Below are positions 1 to 11,709 of a DNA stretch of 64,000 nucleotides, piece after piece. Position numbers and translations under genes: made by a program. This stretch comes from WHSW01 sp963722175 (lineage in GTDB: Bacteria > Actinomycetota > Thermoleophilia > Solirubrobacterales > 70-9). The notes under the pieces are model-generated. The model worked only from the letters and a program-made list of their open reading frames with translations. It was not told the DNA's origin and made no database searches. The number at the start of each line of letters is the position of its first letter. The first letter of the stretch is position 1. The stretch spans positions 1-64,000 of the forward strand of contig CAVRKA010000003.1 in assembly GCA_963722175.1 (NCBI GenBank), written 5' to 3'.

Positions 1-1382
<1,382 letters not shown>

Positions 1383-1617
1383 GTGAGCTCCACGGCCACC
1401 TCGAGAGGTGATCGCGGAGATGAATACCCTTTTACTTTCTTGGCTATTGGTGCAGTTTTCAAGCTCCGCCGAGGCCGGCACAGACGGGGGACTCCCGCCC
1501 GGGCGGTCTCTCAAAACTGAGCAGCGTCTGACGAGGGCGCAAGGCCCTCGACGCGTCCCGTGGTGCCACCCACTAATGGACGCGGGTCCGGTCGACATCT
1601 AGAGAATGTCTCCCTAG
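1383..1617 (-). other. 16S-23S internal transcribed spacer without tRNA
   Basis: This is a 235-base spacer between 16S and 23S. I see no cloverleaf or CCA-ending tRNA such as tRNA-Ile or tRNA-Ala, so the spacer appears tRNA-free, as in many actinobacteria. Positions 1503-1527 are nearly complementary (as RNA) to the 16S leader at 3359-3383 and should form the base of the 16S processing stalk. Confidence 0.85.
1503..1527 (-). repeat. 16S processing stalk, spacer-side arm
   Basis: This 25-base segment pairs, as RNA, with the leader segment 3359-3383 with only two mismatches. The pair brackets the 16S gene. In the family of bacterial rRNA operons such a stalk is the RNase III substrate that releases pre-16S; that role is inferred here from position and complementarity. 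Confidence 0.8.
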
Positions 1618-3164
<1,547 letters not shown>

Positions 3165-3433
3165 AAGTGACTTGAGGGTTTCAATCCCCCGCCGGCGTCA
3201 ACCGACGGCGGTTCCTCTGTCGTTACGGAAAGTTCGCCATTATCTAAGTGTTCGTGACGTACACAGAGTCACGAACGATATGACGAGGTTTGGCTGCCAC
3301 CGCCTCCGAAAAGGCGATGGTCGGACCTGTCAGACCCGGGGCAAGCCCCGAGTCGTGCACGCTGCTCAGTTTTCAAAGACCGCTTCCCGGGCCGCGGGGG
3401 ACTCCCTCGGCGCGGGTGCCGTTTCAGGCGCGA
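3165..3433 (-). other. rRNA operon leader
   Basis: Transcribed leader of the rRNA operon, upstream of mature 16S. It holds a perfect 9-bp hairpin (arms 3250-3258 and 3268-3276), a GC-rich hairpin CGGGGC-AA-GCCCCG near 3340, and the leader arm of the processing stalk at 3359-3383. No protein-coding gene is credible here. Confidence 0.7.
3359..3383 (-). repeat. 16S processing stalk, leader-side arm
   Basis: Inverted copy of 1503-1527, 23 of 25 positions matching, lying about 195 bases before the mature 16S 5' end. Together the two arms would loop out the whole 16S gene. Confidence 0.8.
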
Positions 3434-3439
3434 CCAGCA

Positions 3440-3468
3440 AGTGTATCCACCTGCGGGCGGCCGGACAA
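3440..3468 (-). promoter_or_regulatory. Candidate rRNA operon promoter
   Basis: On the minus strand a -35 box TTGTCC (complement of 3463-3468) is followed after exactly 17 bases by a -10 box TACACT (complement of 3440-3445). This is the best sigma-70/HrdB-like promoter between tyrS and 16S and would start transcription near 3433. Confidence 0.55.
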
Positions 3469-3511
3469 GCCTCGCGGCCTGCTCGGGGACGGAGGAATGT
3501 AGCAGGGTCGC

Positions 3512-3530
3512 CGTGCGTAGTTCACGCACG
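3512..3530 (-). terminator. Hairpin after tyrS
   Basis: A perfect 7-bp stem CGTGCGT/ACGCACG with a 5-base loop lies 7 bases after the tyrS stop codon and before the rRNA promoter. There is no U-run after it, so it is at best a weak or Rho-assisted terminator. Confidence 0.35.
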
Positions 3531-3537
3531 AGGCCGG

Positions 3538-4703
3538 CTAGGCCAGTTCGAGCCGCCGGTGGCGCCGCTTCCCGACCTGCAGCACGGCGCCATCGAGCGC
3601 CTCGGCGTGAAGGTCGAGAACGTCCGGATCGACCGTGTCGCCGTCCAGCTTCACGCCTCCCTGGCGCATCAGCCGCCGTGCTTCGCTGGAGGAGATCCCG
3701 AACTCCGTGGCGATCAGCGCCGGTAGGTGCACGCGGCCTTCCCCGTCGACGCTCAGCGTCGCCACCGGGATCTCGTCCGGCAGCTCGCCCCGCACGTGCA
3801 GCTGGTCGAAGCGCTGCTCCGCGGCGGCGCCCGCCCCATCGCCGTGGAAGCGATCGGTGAGCCGCCGGGCGAGCTCCCGCTTCGCCTCGACCGCCGGCTT
3901 CCCCGCGTCGAGCCGCTCGCCCAGCAACAGCAGGTAGTACTCGCCCATCACCGCATCGGGGATGCTCATCAGCTTCCCGAACATCTCCTCCGGCGGCTCG
4001 GCCACGCCGATGTAGTTGTCGTACGACTTGCTCATCTTGCGGACCCCGTCGGTCCCGGGCAGGATCGGCAGCGTGAGGATCGACTGCGGGGCCTGGCCGT
4101 AGGAGGCCTGCACGTCACGTCCGAACAGCAGGTTGAACTTCTGGTCGGTGCCGCCGAGCTCGACATCGGCCTCGACCGCGACCGAGTCGTAACCCTGCAG
4201 GACGGGGTAGAGCAGCTCCAGTGCGGAGATCGGCTGCGCTTCGGCCATCCGCTTGGTGAAGTCCTCGCGCTCGAGCAACCGGGCGACGGTGAAGCGGCGG
4301 ATCAGGTCGAAGAGCCTGGACGAGTGCATGTCGAGCCATTCGCTGTTGCGGCGCAGCTCGGTGCGATCGTGATCGAGGACCTTGAAGGCCTGCTCGGTGT
4401 AGGTCCGGGCGTTCTCCTCGATTTGCTCGTCCGTGAGCACCGGCCGGGTCGCGTCGCGACCGCTCGGATCGCCAACCCGCGCGGTGTAGTCGCCGATGAT
4501 CAAGACGACCAGGTGGCCCGCGTCCTGGAACGCTCGAAGCTTGGTCAGCACCACGCAATGGCCGAGGTGGATGTCGGGGCTGGTCGGATCGACGCCGAGC
4601 TTGACCCTGAGCACGCCACTTCGCTCAACTGCTCGGCCAAGCGGCCCTCGGGAAGGACGTCGACCGCCCCACGGGTCAGCGTTTCAAGGGGCGGGGCCGT
4701 CAC
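3538..4703 (-). CDS. tyrS: Tyrosyl-tRNA synthetase, apparent -1 frameshift near the N-terminus
   Basis: Tyrosyl-tRNA synthetase charges tRNA-Tyr in the cytoplasm. The uninterrupted frame runs from a GTG at 4614 to 3538 (358 residues) and shows the class I HIGH-type motif HLGH in SPDIHLGH near its start, the KMSKS loop at about residue 193, and a C-terminal S4-like RNA-binding domain. The family is usually 390-420 residues. The missing N-terminus is visible upstream in another frame: from the GTG at 4703 the sequence reads LETLTRGAVDVLPEGRLAEQ, a typical TyrS beginning. Adding one base around 4612-4621 joins the two frames into a 388-residue protein. So this is either a sequencing or assembly error, or a gene that really starts at 4614 and lacks about 30 residues. 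A TAGCAT box 7 bases before 4703 supports the upstream start. Confidence 0.88.
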
Positions 4704-4710
4704 GGAGCCA

Positions 4711-4716
4711 ATGCTA
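4711..4716 (-). promoter_or_regulatory. -10 box of tyrS (leaderless type)
   Basis: TAGCAT on the minus strand, 7 bases before the GTG at 4703. It matches the TANNNT pattern seen before many genes in this window and helps decide the tyrS start. Confidence 0.4.
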
Positions 4717-4878
4717 GACTCACCGCCCGGCTGAGAAGGGGATCGCCTCCGCTCTTCCAATGCGTTCCGAGGCACTCCCGGTGGGTGGTCGGACGCCCGT
4801 CGAGACTCCGTTTACCGGTCACGGCCGCGTGATCGGCGAGCGCACCGCGCCGCCGACTTAGCCGGGCCACGCTGAGAC

Positions 4879-7377
4879 ATGGACTCCGGACCCGAACACG
4901 AGGATTCTGCGAACGGCGACGAGCCGCAGCGCCGGCGCCGGCGCCGCTTGCGCTCGGCCGAGCAGCGACAGGCCGAGAAGGAGGCCCGCAAGGCACGCAA
5001 GCGCGAGCAGGCCGACGAGGCGCTCGACGAGCGCGAGCGAGCGCTGGGCGGCAAGAAGAAACCCCGCCGTCGACGGCTCCTCCCCTCCCCTCCCGGCCCG
5101 CCGGGCTCCGAGAAGCGCACCAGGCCGAGGCTGCGCAAGCTGCGCTTCGCGCTCGTCGTCCTCGGCATCACGCTGCTCGCCTTCGTCTCCTGGATCTTCG
5201 GGATCATGATGGCGGTCGCCCAGGACCTGCCGTCGCTGGAGAGCCGCGAGCAGTACAAGCGCTCCGAGAACTCGGTCGTCTACGACGCCTACGGCAACAA
5301 GCTCACGACGCTGACCAACAACGTCGGGCGGGTGCTCGTCGCCAGCGAGGACATCGCCCCGGTGATGAAGGAGGCCGTGGTCGCGATCGAGGACCAGCGC
5401 TTCTACGAGCATGAGGGGGTCGACTTCCAGGGCATCGCCCGCGCCGTCTGGCAGGACGTCAGCTCGGCGTCGGCGAAGCAGGGCGCCTCCACGATCACCC
5501 AGCAGTTCGTCAAGAACGCGCTCGCGGCGCAGGACAGCAGAACCGTGTTCCAGAAGCTGCGCGAGGCGGCGCTCGCCTACCACCTCGAGCGCGAGTGGTC
5601 GAAGGACAAGATCCTCACCGAGTACCTGAACGAGATCTACTTCGGGGAGGGCGCGACCGGGATCGAGGCCGCCGCGAAGACCTACTTCGAATGGAACCAT
5701 CCCGGTTGCGGCCAGGGCGAAGAGGCGCCCACCTGCGCCTCGGAGCTCCTCCCCTGGGAGGCGGCCCTGCTCGCCGGGGTGATCTCCTCGCCGAGCGCCT
5801 ACGCGCCTCGCAACTTCCCCGAGAGCGCGACCGCGCGCCGCAACCAGGTGCTGCTCAACATGCAGGAGCTGGGGGCGATTACGCCGGAGGAGTACGCGCA
5901 GTACAGCGCCCAGCCGATCCCGTCCGCGAAGCAGATCCAGCCGCCGGCCGAGAACTCCGCCGCCCCCTACTTCACCTCCTGGCTGCGCCAGCAGCTCGTC
6001 GACCGATACGGGGCCGGTGAGGCGTTCGGCGGCGGTCTGCAGATCAAGTCGACGCTCGACCTGGAGTTCCAGAACGCCGTCCAGGGGATCACCGAGTCCA
6101 CGCTCGCCGGGATCCCTCCGACCTCGTCCGCGGTCGTCCTCGACAACGAGAGCGGCGGCGTGCTGGCGATGGTCGGCGGCTCGAACTATCAGGAGTTCCC
6201 GTTCAACCTGGCGACCAACGGCCACCGCCAGCCGGGCTCGTCGTTCAAGCCGTTCACGCTGATCACCGCGCTCGAGCAGGGCCGCTCGACCGCCGAGGTC
6301 TTCACCTCGGGCCCGCAGCAGATCCCGTTCCGGATCAAGGCGCCGAAGAACAACGGCAAGGGGACGAGGATCGTCAACGAGCTCTTCGACGTCCACAACT
6401 ACGAGGACAGCTACCTCGGCTCAGCGTCGATCGCGAGCGCGACCACCTACTCCGACAACTCCGTGTACTCCCAGCTCGGCACCCAGGTCGGAGTGGAGAA
6501 CGTCGCCGCGACGGCGCAGAAAATGGGGGTCGACACCGACCTCGGCTCGACCAAGGGCTACGAGTACTCGATCAACGACGGCCCCTGGCAGCCGTACAAC
6601 CCGGCGCTGATCCTCGGCGGGCTCGAGACCGGAGTCACCCCGCTCGAGATGACCCACGCCTTCAACACGCTTGCCGCCGACGGCAGGCGGCTCTCGGGGA
6701 CGATGGCCTCGAACTCCGGCGGCCCGGTCGGGATCCTCGACGTCATGGACGGCGGTGACTGCGTCGAGGACGACCTGGCGCCGCTCTGCTACCAGCAGGG
6801 CGATCCGGTCCCGGACCAGACCGGGGCCAGCGGGGTCAACGAACTGGTCGCCAAGCAGGTCGTCGACCCGACGGTCGCCGCGACCGCCAAGGACGTGCTC
6901 TCGACCGTGGTCACGTCCGGAACCGGCGAGCGGGCGCAGAACAGCGAGCCGACCTGGGGCAAGACCGGAACGACCGACGACAACGGCGACGCCTGGTTCT
7001 GCGGCGCGACCCCCGACATCACCGCCTGCATCTGGGTCGGCTACCGCGACACCGTGACGCCGATGGAGACCGAGTACGCCGGCGGCCCGGTCGACGGCGG
7101 CACGTTCCCGGCGCTGATCTTCTCGCAGATCGCGAGCGCATACGAGGACGTCCAGGCTGAGCACAAGGCCACCTCGGGCGCGAGCACCGACACCGACGCG
7201 GAGGAGACCACGCCCGAGGCCGCGGCGGCAGAGACCACCGAGACCACCGCGACCCCTCCGGCGACCACCGAGGAGGCCGTGCCGGAGGCGACCGAGGAGG
7301 CCGCGCCCACCGACGCGGGCGCCGCCGGCGGCGCCGCGGCGCCAACCTCGGGCGGCGGCGTCTCCCCCTCCGGCTAG
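4879..7377 (+). CDS. Class A penicillin-binding protein (bifunctional transglycosylase/transpeptidase)
   Basis: This 832-residue protein polymerises and crosslinks peptidoglycan outside the membrane. A highly charged Arg/Lys-rich cytoplasmic tail of about 85 residues precedes one transmembrane helix (about 88-112). The GT51 glycosyltransferase domain follows, with the catalytic-glutamate motif EDQRFYEHEGVD at about 171 and QGASTITQQFVKN further on. The transpeptidase domain carries all three penicillin-binding motifs: SSFK with nucleophile Ser454, SDN at 525-527 and KTGT at 695. The C-terminal 100 residues are a Thr/Glu/Ala/Pro-rich low-complexity tail. No strong ribosome-binding site precedes the ATG. 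The gene is divergent from tyrS and its stop codon overlaps the convergent lipoprotein gene in a shared CTAG. Confidence 0.95.
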   Translation: MDSGPEHEDSANGDEPQRRRRRRLRSAEQRQAEKEARKARKREQADEALDERERALGGKKKPRRRRLLPSPPGPPGSEKRTRPRLRKLRFALVVLGITLLAFVSWIFGIMMAVAQDLPSLESREQYKRSENSVVYDAYGNKLTTLTNNVGRVLVASEDIAPVMKEAVVAIEDQRFYEHEGVDFQGIARAVWQDVSSASAKQGASTITQQFVKNALAAQDSRTVFQKLREAALAYHLEREWSKDKILTEYLNEIYFGEGATGIEAAAKTYFEWNHPGCGQGEEAPTCASELLPWEAALLAGVISSPSAYAPRNFPESATARRNQVLLNMQELGAITPEEYAQYSAQPIPSAKQIQPPAENSAAPYFTSWLRQQLVDRYGAGEAFGGGLQIKSTLDLEFQNAVQGITESTLAGIPPTSSAVVLDNESGGVLAMVGGSNYQEFPFNLATNGHRQPGSSFKPFTLITALEQGRSTAEVFTSGPQQIPFRIKAPKNNGKGTRIVNELFDVHNYEDSYLGSASIASATTYSDNSVYSQLGTQVGVENVAATAQKMGVDTDLGSTKGYEYSINDGPWQPYNPALILGGLETGVTPLEMTHAFNTLAADGRRLSGTMASNSGGPVGILDVMDGGDCVEDDLAPLCYQQGDPVPDQTGASGVNELVAKQVVDPTVAATAKDVLSTVVTSGTGERAQNSEPTWGKTGTTDDNGDAWFCGATPDITACIWVGYRDTVTPMETEYAGGPVDGGTFPALIFSQIASAYEDVQAEHKATSGASTDTDAEETTPEAAAAETTETTATPPATTEEAVPEATEEAAPTDAGAAGGAAAPTSGGGVSPSG

Positions 7378-7835
7378 GCCCGCGCCACGCCGTCCTGAGT
7401 TCCCGTTCCCGGCACGAAGTCCGCGGCCCAGTCGATGCCGGTGGCCCGGCAGTTCGTTCCGAACGCCGAGCCCTTGCTGCGCGATAGGCGCCCGGAGGCC
7501 TGCGCCCCGTCGAACTTCCCGTCGACGTGTGCGAGCCCGCCCGTCTCGAGCCGGCCACCCGACGAGAACACCCGGTAGTGAATCCCGCCGCCCGGGAGGG
7601 CGATCGTGTTCGCATGTACCTGGCCGTCCTCGCACCTCGCCCGCCAGCCGAAGCTGAGCTCGCGAACCGTCGTTCCGGTCACGGTGAAGCTGATCGGCAG
7701 GCCCTGACTGGTCTCGCCGACATAGCGGCCCTCGGGAGGCGTGGCGACGGAGCGGCTCGTGTCGTTCGCGCCCTCGCAGCCGGCCAGGCCGCAACCCATC
7801 AGGAGAAGCGCGAGGAGAGTGAGTGTTTTCGGCAT
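7374..7835 (-). CDS. Putative lipoprotein of unknown function
   Basis: A 153-residue exported protein. The N-terminus (MPKTLTLLALLLMGCGLAGC) is a type II signal peptide with lipobox LAGC, so the mature protein should be anchored to the outer face of the membrane by its cysteine. The mature part has three further cysteines and a pattern of short beta-strands (GRYVGETSQGLPISFTVTG), but I do not recognise a named family. It is convergent with the penicillin-binding protein gene; the two stops share CTAG at 7374-7377. An imperfect palindrome ACCGA-TATC-TCGGT lies just before the start. Confidence 0.75.
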   Translation of the reverse strand: MPKTLTLLALLLMGCGLAGCEGANDTSRSVATPPEGRYVGETSQGLPISFTVTGTTVRELSFGWRARCEDGQVHANTIALPGGGIHYRVFSSGGRLETGGLAHVDGKFDGAQASGRLSRSKGSAFGTNCRATGIDWAADFVPGTGTQDGVARA

Positions 7836-7904
7836 CTACCGAGATATCGGTCCCGGATACGCCTCCTTGAGCGCGCCGAGCCGCGGTAGCCCTTTGGACG
7901 AAGG

Positions 7905-8507
7905 TCAGGCGGCGCGCGCCGCGGCCGGCAGGGGTCGCGAGAGGAACGGGCTGTCGGCGGCGCAGAACCGCCACGGCAGCTCGGTCGCCTTCGTGATCCC
8001 GATGCGGGGGCCGATGGCGACCTCCACCCCACCCCACTCCCCGCTCGCCGGGTGGAGCTCGAACGGCGGCTCGCCGAGCGAGCCGCCGTTGATGCCAAGC
8101 GGAATTGCGAGCGCCTCGGTGAGCTTCCCGGGGCCCGAACAGAGCTCGCGCAGCTCGGTGCGGCCCCTTCGCCTGCGCATCTCGTCGATGCCGCGCGTCG
8201 GCTGCAGCGCCCGGATCAGGACCGCGGCCGCGGTGCCGTCAGGCTCGCACACGAAGTTGAGCATGCTGTGGATGCCGTAGGAGAGATAGACGTAGGCGTG
8301 CCCGGGCGGGCCGAAGATCGTCTCCGTGCGCGGGGTGAGGCCAACGTAGGCGTGACATGCCGGGTCGTCGCGCTCGTAGCTCTCGACCTCGACGATCACG
8401 CCACCCACCCCGTCGACGAACAGCTCGCAGCCGATCAGCTCGCGCGCGACGACGTGGACCGAGCGGTCGAAGAAGTCGGCGCCCAACCCCAAGCCGGAGT
8501 CGCTCAC
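7905..8507 (-). CDS. 3-methyladenine DNA glycosylase (AAG/MPG family)
   Basis: A 200-residue base-excision repair enzyme that removes alkylated purines from DNA. Family hallmarks are present: the N-terminal DFFDRSVHVVARELIGCEL block, the catalytic-glutamate segment VIVEVESY, the YVYLSYG DNA-intercalating segment, and the C-terminal GPRIGITKA motif. The length matches the family. Its ATG overlaps the argH stop codon (ATGA at 8504-8507), so it is translated in tandem with argH, although the two functions are unrelated. No signal peptide is visible. Confidence 0.95.
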   Translation of the reverse strand: MSDSGLGLGADFFDRSVHVVARELIGCELFVDGVGGVIVEVESYERDDPACHAYVGLTPRTETIFGPPGHAYVYLSYGIHSMLNFVCEPDGTAAAVLIRALQPTRGIDEMRRRRGRTELRELCSGPGKLTEALAIPLGINGGSLGEPPFELHPASGEWGGVEVAIGPRIGITKATELPWRFCAADSPFLSRPLPAAARAA

Positions 8508-9886
8508 CAGCGCGTCGTCCCGTCGGGTCCCGTCACCCCGAGCGCCTCGAGCGCGAACCCGATCTGATCGTCGAGGGTTCCGGTACCGCCGAGCGACCGC
8601 TTCGAGTCGAGCACGTTCGCCGCCTCGAACAGGCCGTAATAGTCCTCGTCGAAGAGCTCGGAGTGCCGCCGCAGCTCGTCGATCGTGAGCGCCGAGAGAG
8701 TCGAATCCCGTTCGATGACGTCGCGAACCATGCCCCCGACGACTCCATGGGCTTCCCGGAAGGGCATTCCCTTGCCGACCAGGTAGTCGGCCACGTCGGT
8801 CGCCGCGAGCATCTCGTCGGCCGCGGCAACGGCGAGCGCCTCGCGATCGAAGATCAACCCGCCGAGCAGCTTCTCGGCCACCGTCAGGGCGAGCTCGAGC
8901 GTGTCGACGGCGCCGAACAGCGCCTCCTTGTCCTCTTGAAGGTCCTTGCTGTAGGCGAGGGGGAGCGCGTGAAGCACACCGACCAGGGTCGAAAGCGACG
9001 CGTACACCCGTGGAGCCTTGGCCCGCAGCAGCTCGGCCGCGTCGGGGTTCTTCTTCTGGGGCATGATGCTCGACCCGGACGCGAACGACTCGGCCGGCTC
9101 ACAGAAGCCGAACTCCTGGCTCGACCAGATCACGATCTCGCTTCCCAGGCGCGAGAGGTGGGTGGCGCAGACGGACGCCGCGAACAGGTAGTCGAGCGCG
9201 AAGTCCCGGTTGGAGACGGCGTCGATCGAGTTGAGCATCGGCATGCTGAACTCGAGGTCGGCCGCCGTCTGGACCCGACCGAGATTCCAGTTGAGGCCGG
9301 CGACCGCCCCGGAGCCGAGCGGCATCTCTCGCGTTGCGCGCTGGGCCGCTGCGAAGCGGTAGACGTCGCGCTGGAACATCCAGAAATACGCCAGCAGATG
9401 GTGTCCCAGGTAGACCGGCTGGGCCCGCTGCAGATGCGTGTATCCGGGCATCGGCCAGTCGGCGTGAGCGACCGCGACACCGAGAACGCGCACCTGGAGG
9501 CTGCGGAGCAACCGCGCGGCCTCCACGGACCGCTCGCGCACGTACAGGGCCAGGTCGGTCGCCACCTGGTCGTTGCGCGAGCGCCCGGTGTGCAGCTTGC
9601 CACCGAGCGGGCCGATCAACTCGGTCAGGCGGCGCTCGATCGCCATGTGGATGTCCTCGTCGTCGGCGGCGAACGGAAACTCGCCGCGCTCGAGCTCGCC
9701 GGCGACCCGATCGAGGCCGGCGTCGAGCTCTCCGAGCTCCTCGGCGCTGATCACGCCGGCGCGCTCGAGCGCGCGCGTGTGCGCCTTCGAGCCGCGGATG
9801 TCCTGCGGCCAGAGGCGCCGGTCGAAGTCGATCGAGGCGTTGATCCGCGCGAACAGCGGGTCCTGCGGTTGCTCGAAACGGGCCAT
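8504..9886 (-). CDS. argH: Argininosuccinate lyase
   Basis: This 460-residue cytoplasmic enzyme performs the last step of arginine synthesis, splitting argininosuccinate into arginine and fumarate. The fumarase/aspartase superfamily signature GSSIMPQKKNPD is intact, as are the HTGRSRNDQ and TRTHLQ-like (GYTHLQRAQPV) regions. No other arg genes are in the window, so argH stands apart from a classical arg operon. It is preceded by a TATAGT box 9 bases upstream and no Shine-Dalgarno, suggesting a leaderless mRNA. It is coupled to the downstream DNA glycosylase gene. Confidence 0.96.
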   Translation of the reverse strand: MARFEQPQDPLFARINASIDFDRRLWPQDIRGSKAHTRALERAGVISAEELGELDAGLDRVAGELERGEFPFAADDEDIHMAIERRLTELIGPLGGKLHTGRSRNDQVATDLALYVRERSVEAARLLRSLQVRVLGVAVAHADWPMPGYTHLQRAQPVYLGHHLLAYFWMFQRDVYRFAAAQRATREMPLGSGAVAGLNWNLGRVQTAADLEFSMPMLNSIDAVSNRDFALDYLFAASVCATHLSRLGSEIVIWSSQEFGFCEPAESFASGSSIMPQKKNPDAAELLRAKAPRVYASLSTLVGVLHALPLAYSKDLQEDKEALFGAVDTLELALTVAEKLLGGLIFDREALAVAAADEMLAATDVADYLVGKGMPFREAHGVVGGMVRDVIERDSTLSALTIDELRRHSELFDEDYYGLFEAANVLDSKRSLGGTGTLDDQIGFALEALGVTGPDGTTRW

Positions 9887-9895
9887 GGCCGGATG

Positions 9896-9905
9896 ACTAT
9901 AGGGT
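9896..9905. promoter_or_regulatory. Back-to-back -10 boxes of argH and the epimerase gene
   Basis: The ten bases ACTATAGGGT contain TATAGT on the minus strand, 9 bases before argH, and TAGGGT on the plus strand, 15 bases before the divergent gene at 9921. The two promoters would physically overlap. The same arrangement recurs between serC and the cupin gene at 31847-31856. Confidence 0.45.
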
Positions 9906-9920
9906 CAGCCTCGAGGACTG

Positions 9921-10901
9921 ATGCGGTTCCTGGTCACGGGTGCAACGGGGAAGGTCGGCAACGCGGTCACCGGGATGCTGACCGAGCGCGGCGACGAGGT
10001 CGTGGCGCTGGTCCGCGACCCCGAACGGGCCCGCGAATCGCTCGGCGACGAGGTCACGCTCGCCCGCGGCGACGTCACCGACCCGGCCTCGATCCGGGCC
10101 GCGGCGACCGGCATCGACGGTGCCTTCAACTGCATGGGGATCTTCGAGCAGTGGCTCCCGGACCCGGGTCGCTTCGACCATGTCAACGCCGAGGGGGCTC
10201 GTAACGTCGTCGCCGCAGCCCGCGACGCCGGCGCCCGCCGCGTCGTCCACACCTCGACCTTCGACGTCTTCGAGGCCCCGCGCGGCGGCACGGTCAGCGA
10301 GGCCGTGGTCGCGACCGAGCCCAAGGGCACGTACTACGAGCGCTCGAAGCAGCTCGCCGAGCGCCTCGTGCTCACCGAGGCCGCGGCCAGCGAGATCGAG
10401 GTCGTGATCTGCAACCCGGCCGGGGTGATCGGGCCGGGGCCGTGGGCGAAGGAGGGCCTCGACTCCGCGCTCCGTGACGCGCTGCGCAAGCGGCTGCCCG
10501 CGGTCCCGCCGGGCGGGATGACGCTCGCCTACGTCGAGGACGTGGCCGCCGGCCACCTCGCCGCCTTCGACCGCGGCCGGCCGGGCGAGCGCTACATCCT
10601 CGCGGACGGGTTCGCGTCGATGCGAGAGATCGTGATCGTCGCTGTTGACGCCGCGGGGCGCGGGCGTGTCCCGCCGCGGATGCCCGAGTGGCTCGCGAAG
10701 GGGGCCGCGAGCGCGGGCGAGGGGATCTCGCGGCTGACGCGCCGCCCGCCGCTGATCGGCAAGGGGGCGCTCACCTTCCTGCTCTGGGAGGCGCGCGCCG
10801 ACAACACGAAGGCCCGTGAGGAGCTCGGGATCGAGTTCACGCCGTGGCGTGAGGCGGTCGCGCGAACGGTTCGGTGGATGATCGGCAGCGGCCGGGTCTG
10901 A
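9921..10901 (+). CDS. NAD(P)-dependent epimerase/dehydratase (extended SDR, dihydroflavonol-reductase-like)
   Basis: A 326-residue Rossmann-fold oxidoreductase. It begins with the nucleotide-binding glycine motif TGATGKVG at residues 7-14 and has the YxxxK active-site pair in YYERSKQ preceded by a serine/threonine-rich strand (VVHTSTFDVF). This places it among extended short-chain dehydrogenases resembling dihydroflavonol 4-reductase or hopanoid-associated epimerases; the substrate cannot be told. One base separates its stop from the aldo/keto reductase start, so the two form an operon and may act in the same redox pathway. Confidence 0.85.
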   Translation: MRFLVTGATGKVGNAVTGMLTERGDEVVALVRDPERARESLGDEVTLARGDVTDPASIRAAATGIDGAFNCMGIFEQWLPDPGRFDHVNAEGARNVVAAARDAGARRVVHTSTFDVFEAPRGGTVSEAVVATEPKGTYYERSKQLAERLVLTEAAASEIEVVICNPAGVIGPGPWAKEGLDSALRDALRKRLPAVPPGGMTLAYVEDVAAGHLAAFDRGRPGERYILADGFASMREIVIVAVDAAGRGRVPPRMPEWLAKGAASAGEGISRLTRRPPLIGKGALTFLLWEARADNTKAREELGIEFTPWREAVARTVRWMIGSGRV

Positions 10902-10902
10902 C

Positions 10903-11709
10903 ATGGAGATCCCCTCGCTGGCGTTCGGCACCTGGCAGATCCCCGACGGCGGGCCAACCGCGAAGTGCGTCGGCTGGGCGCTCGAGGCGGGGTACCGCCA
11001 CATCGACACCGCGCAGCGATACGCGAACGAGGACGGCGTCGGCGCCGCGCTGCCGAAGAGCGGCATCCCCCGTGACGAGGTCTTCATCACCACCAAGTTC
11101 GACCCCGCCTTCGCGGACCCGGTCGAGGAGGCCGAACGCAGTCTCGAGCAACTCGGAACCGGCTACATCGACCTGTACCTGGTCCACTGGCCGCTCGGCG
11201 AGCCGCTTCGCCACTGGCCCGGGATGGTGCGCGCGAAGGAACGCGGCCTCGCCCGCGCGATCGGAGTCAGCAATTACGGCGCCCGCGAGCTCGAGGCGGT
11301 CTGCGCGTCCACCGACGACCCGCCGGTCGTCAACCAGGTCCAGCTGAGCCCGTTCCAATATCGCCGCGCGCTGCTCGACACGGCGCAGCGCCTGGGTGTC
11401 GCCGTCGCTGCGTACAGCCCGCTCACCCACGGACGGCGGCTCGATCACCAGGTCGTCGGCGAGATCGCCCGCCGGCACGACCGCAGCGCCGCCCAGGTGC
11501 TCCTGCGCTGGGGAGTCCAGCACGGGTGGATCGTCATCCCGAAGTCCACCCACCGCGAGCGGATCCGCGAAAACGCCGAGATCTTCGACTTCTCGCTCTC
11601 GGACGCGGAGATGAAGGCGCTGGACGCGCTCGACCGCACCGGTGGGACCGACCGGGCGGTCGACAGGCAATCGCCGCTGCGGCGCCTCGTCAGCCGCCTG
11701 AGGCCTTGA
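10903..11709 (+). CDS. Aldo/keto reductase
   Basis: A 268-residue TIM-barrel NADPH-dependent oxidoreductase. Visible family features are the N-terminal PSLAFGTWQI, the catalytic-Asp motif GYRHIDTAQRY with active-site Tyr, the Lys-containing strand FITTKF, the YIDLYLVHWP motif, GVSNY, and the cofactor-binding IPKSTHRERI near the C-terminus. It is the second gene of a two-gene operon with the epimerase at 9921. Its last 20 bases overlap the convergent HD-domain gene. Confidence 0.92.
   Translation: MEIPSLAFGTWQIPDGGPTAKCVGWALEAGYRHIDTAQRYANEDGVGAALPKSGIPRDEVFITTKFDPAFADPVEEAERSLEQLGTGYIDLYLVHWPLGEPLRHWPGMVRAKERGLARAIGVSNYGARELEAVCASTDDPPVVNQVQLSPFQYRRALLDTAQRLGVAVAAYSPLTHGRRLDHQVVGEIARRHDRSAAQVLLRWGVQHGWIVIPKSTHRERIRENAEIFDFSLSDAEMKALDALDRTGGTDRAVDRQSPLRRLVSRLRP

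Noticed and set aside
1383..1617. tRNA-Ile or tRNA-Ala in the rRNA spacer
   Set aside because: No anticodon stem, TPsiC loop or acceptor pairing could be found in 235 bases.
3441..3860. Plus-strand frames over the tyrS C-terminus
   Set aside because: Arg-rich shadows of tyrS with no homology.
4858..8037. Long minus-strand open frames (over 500 codons) antisense to the penicillin-binding protein gene and its neighbours
   Set aside because: GC-rich third positions keep the opposite frame open; the products are Arg/Gly/Asp-rich low-complexity sequence and the plus-strand protein has all catalytic motifs.
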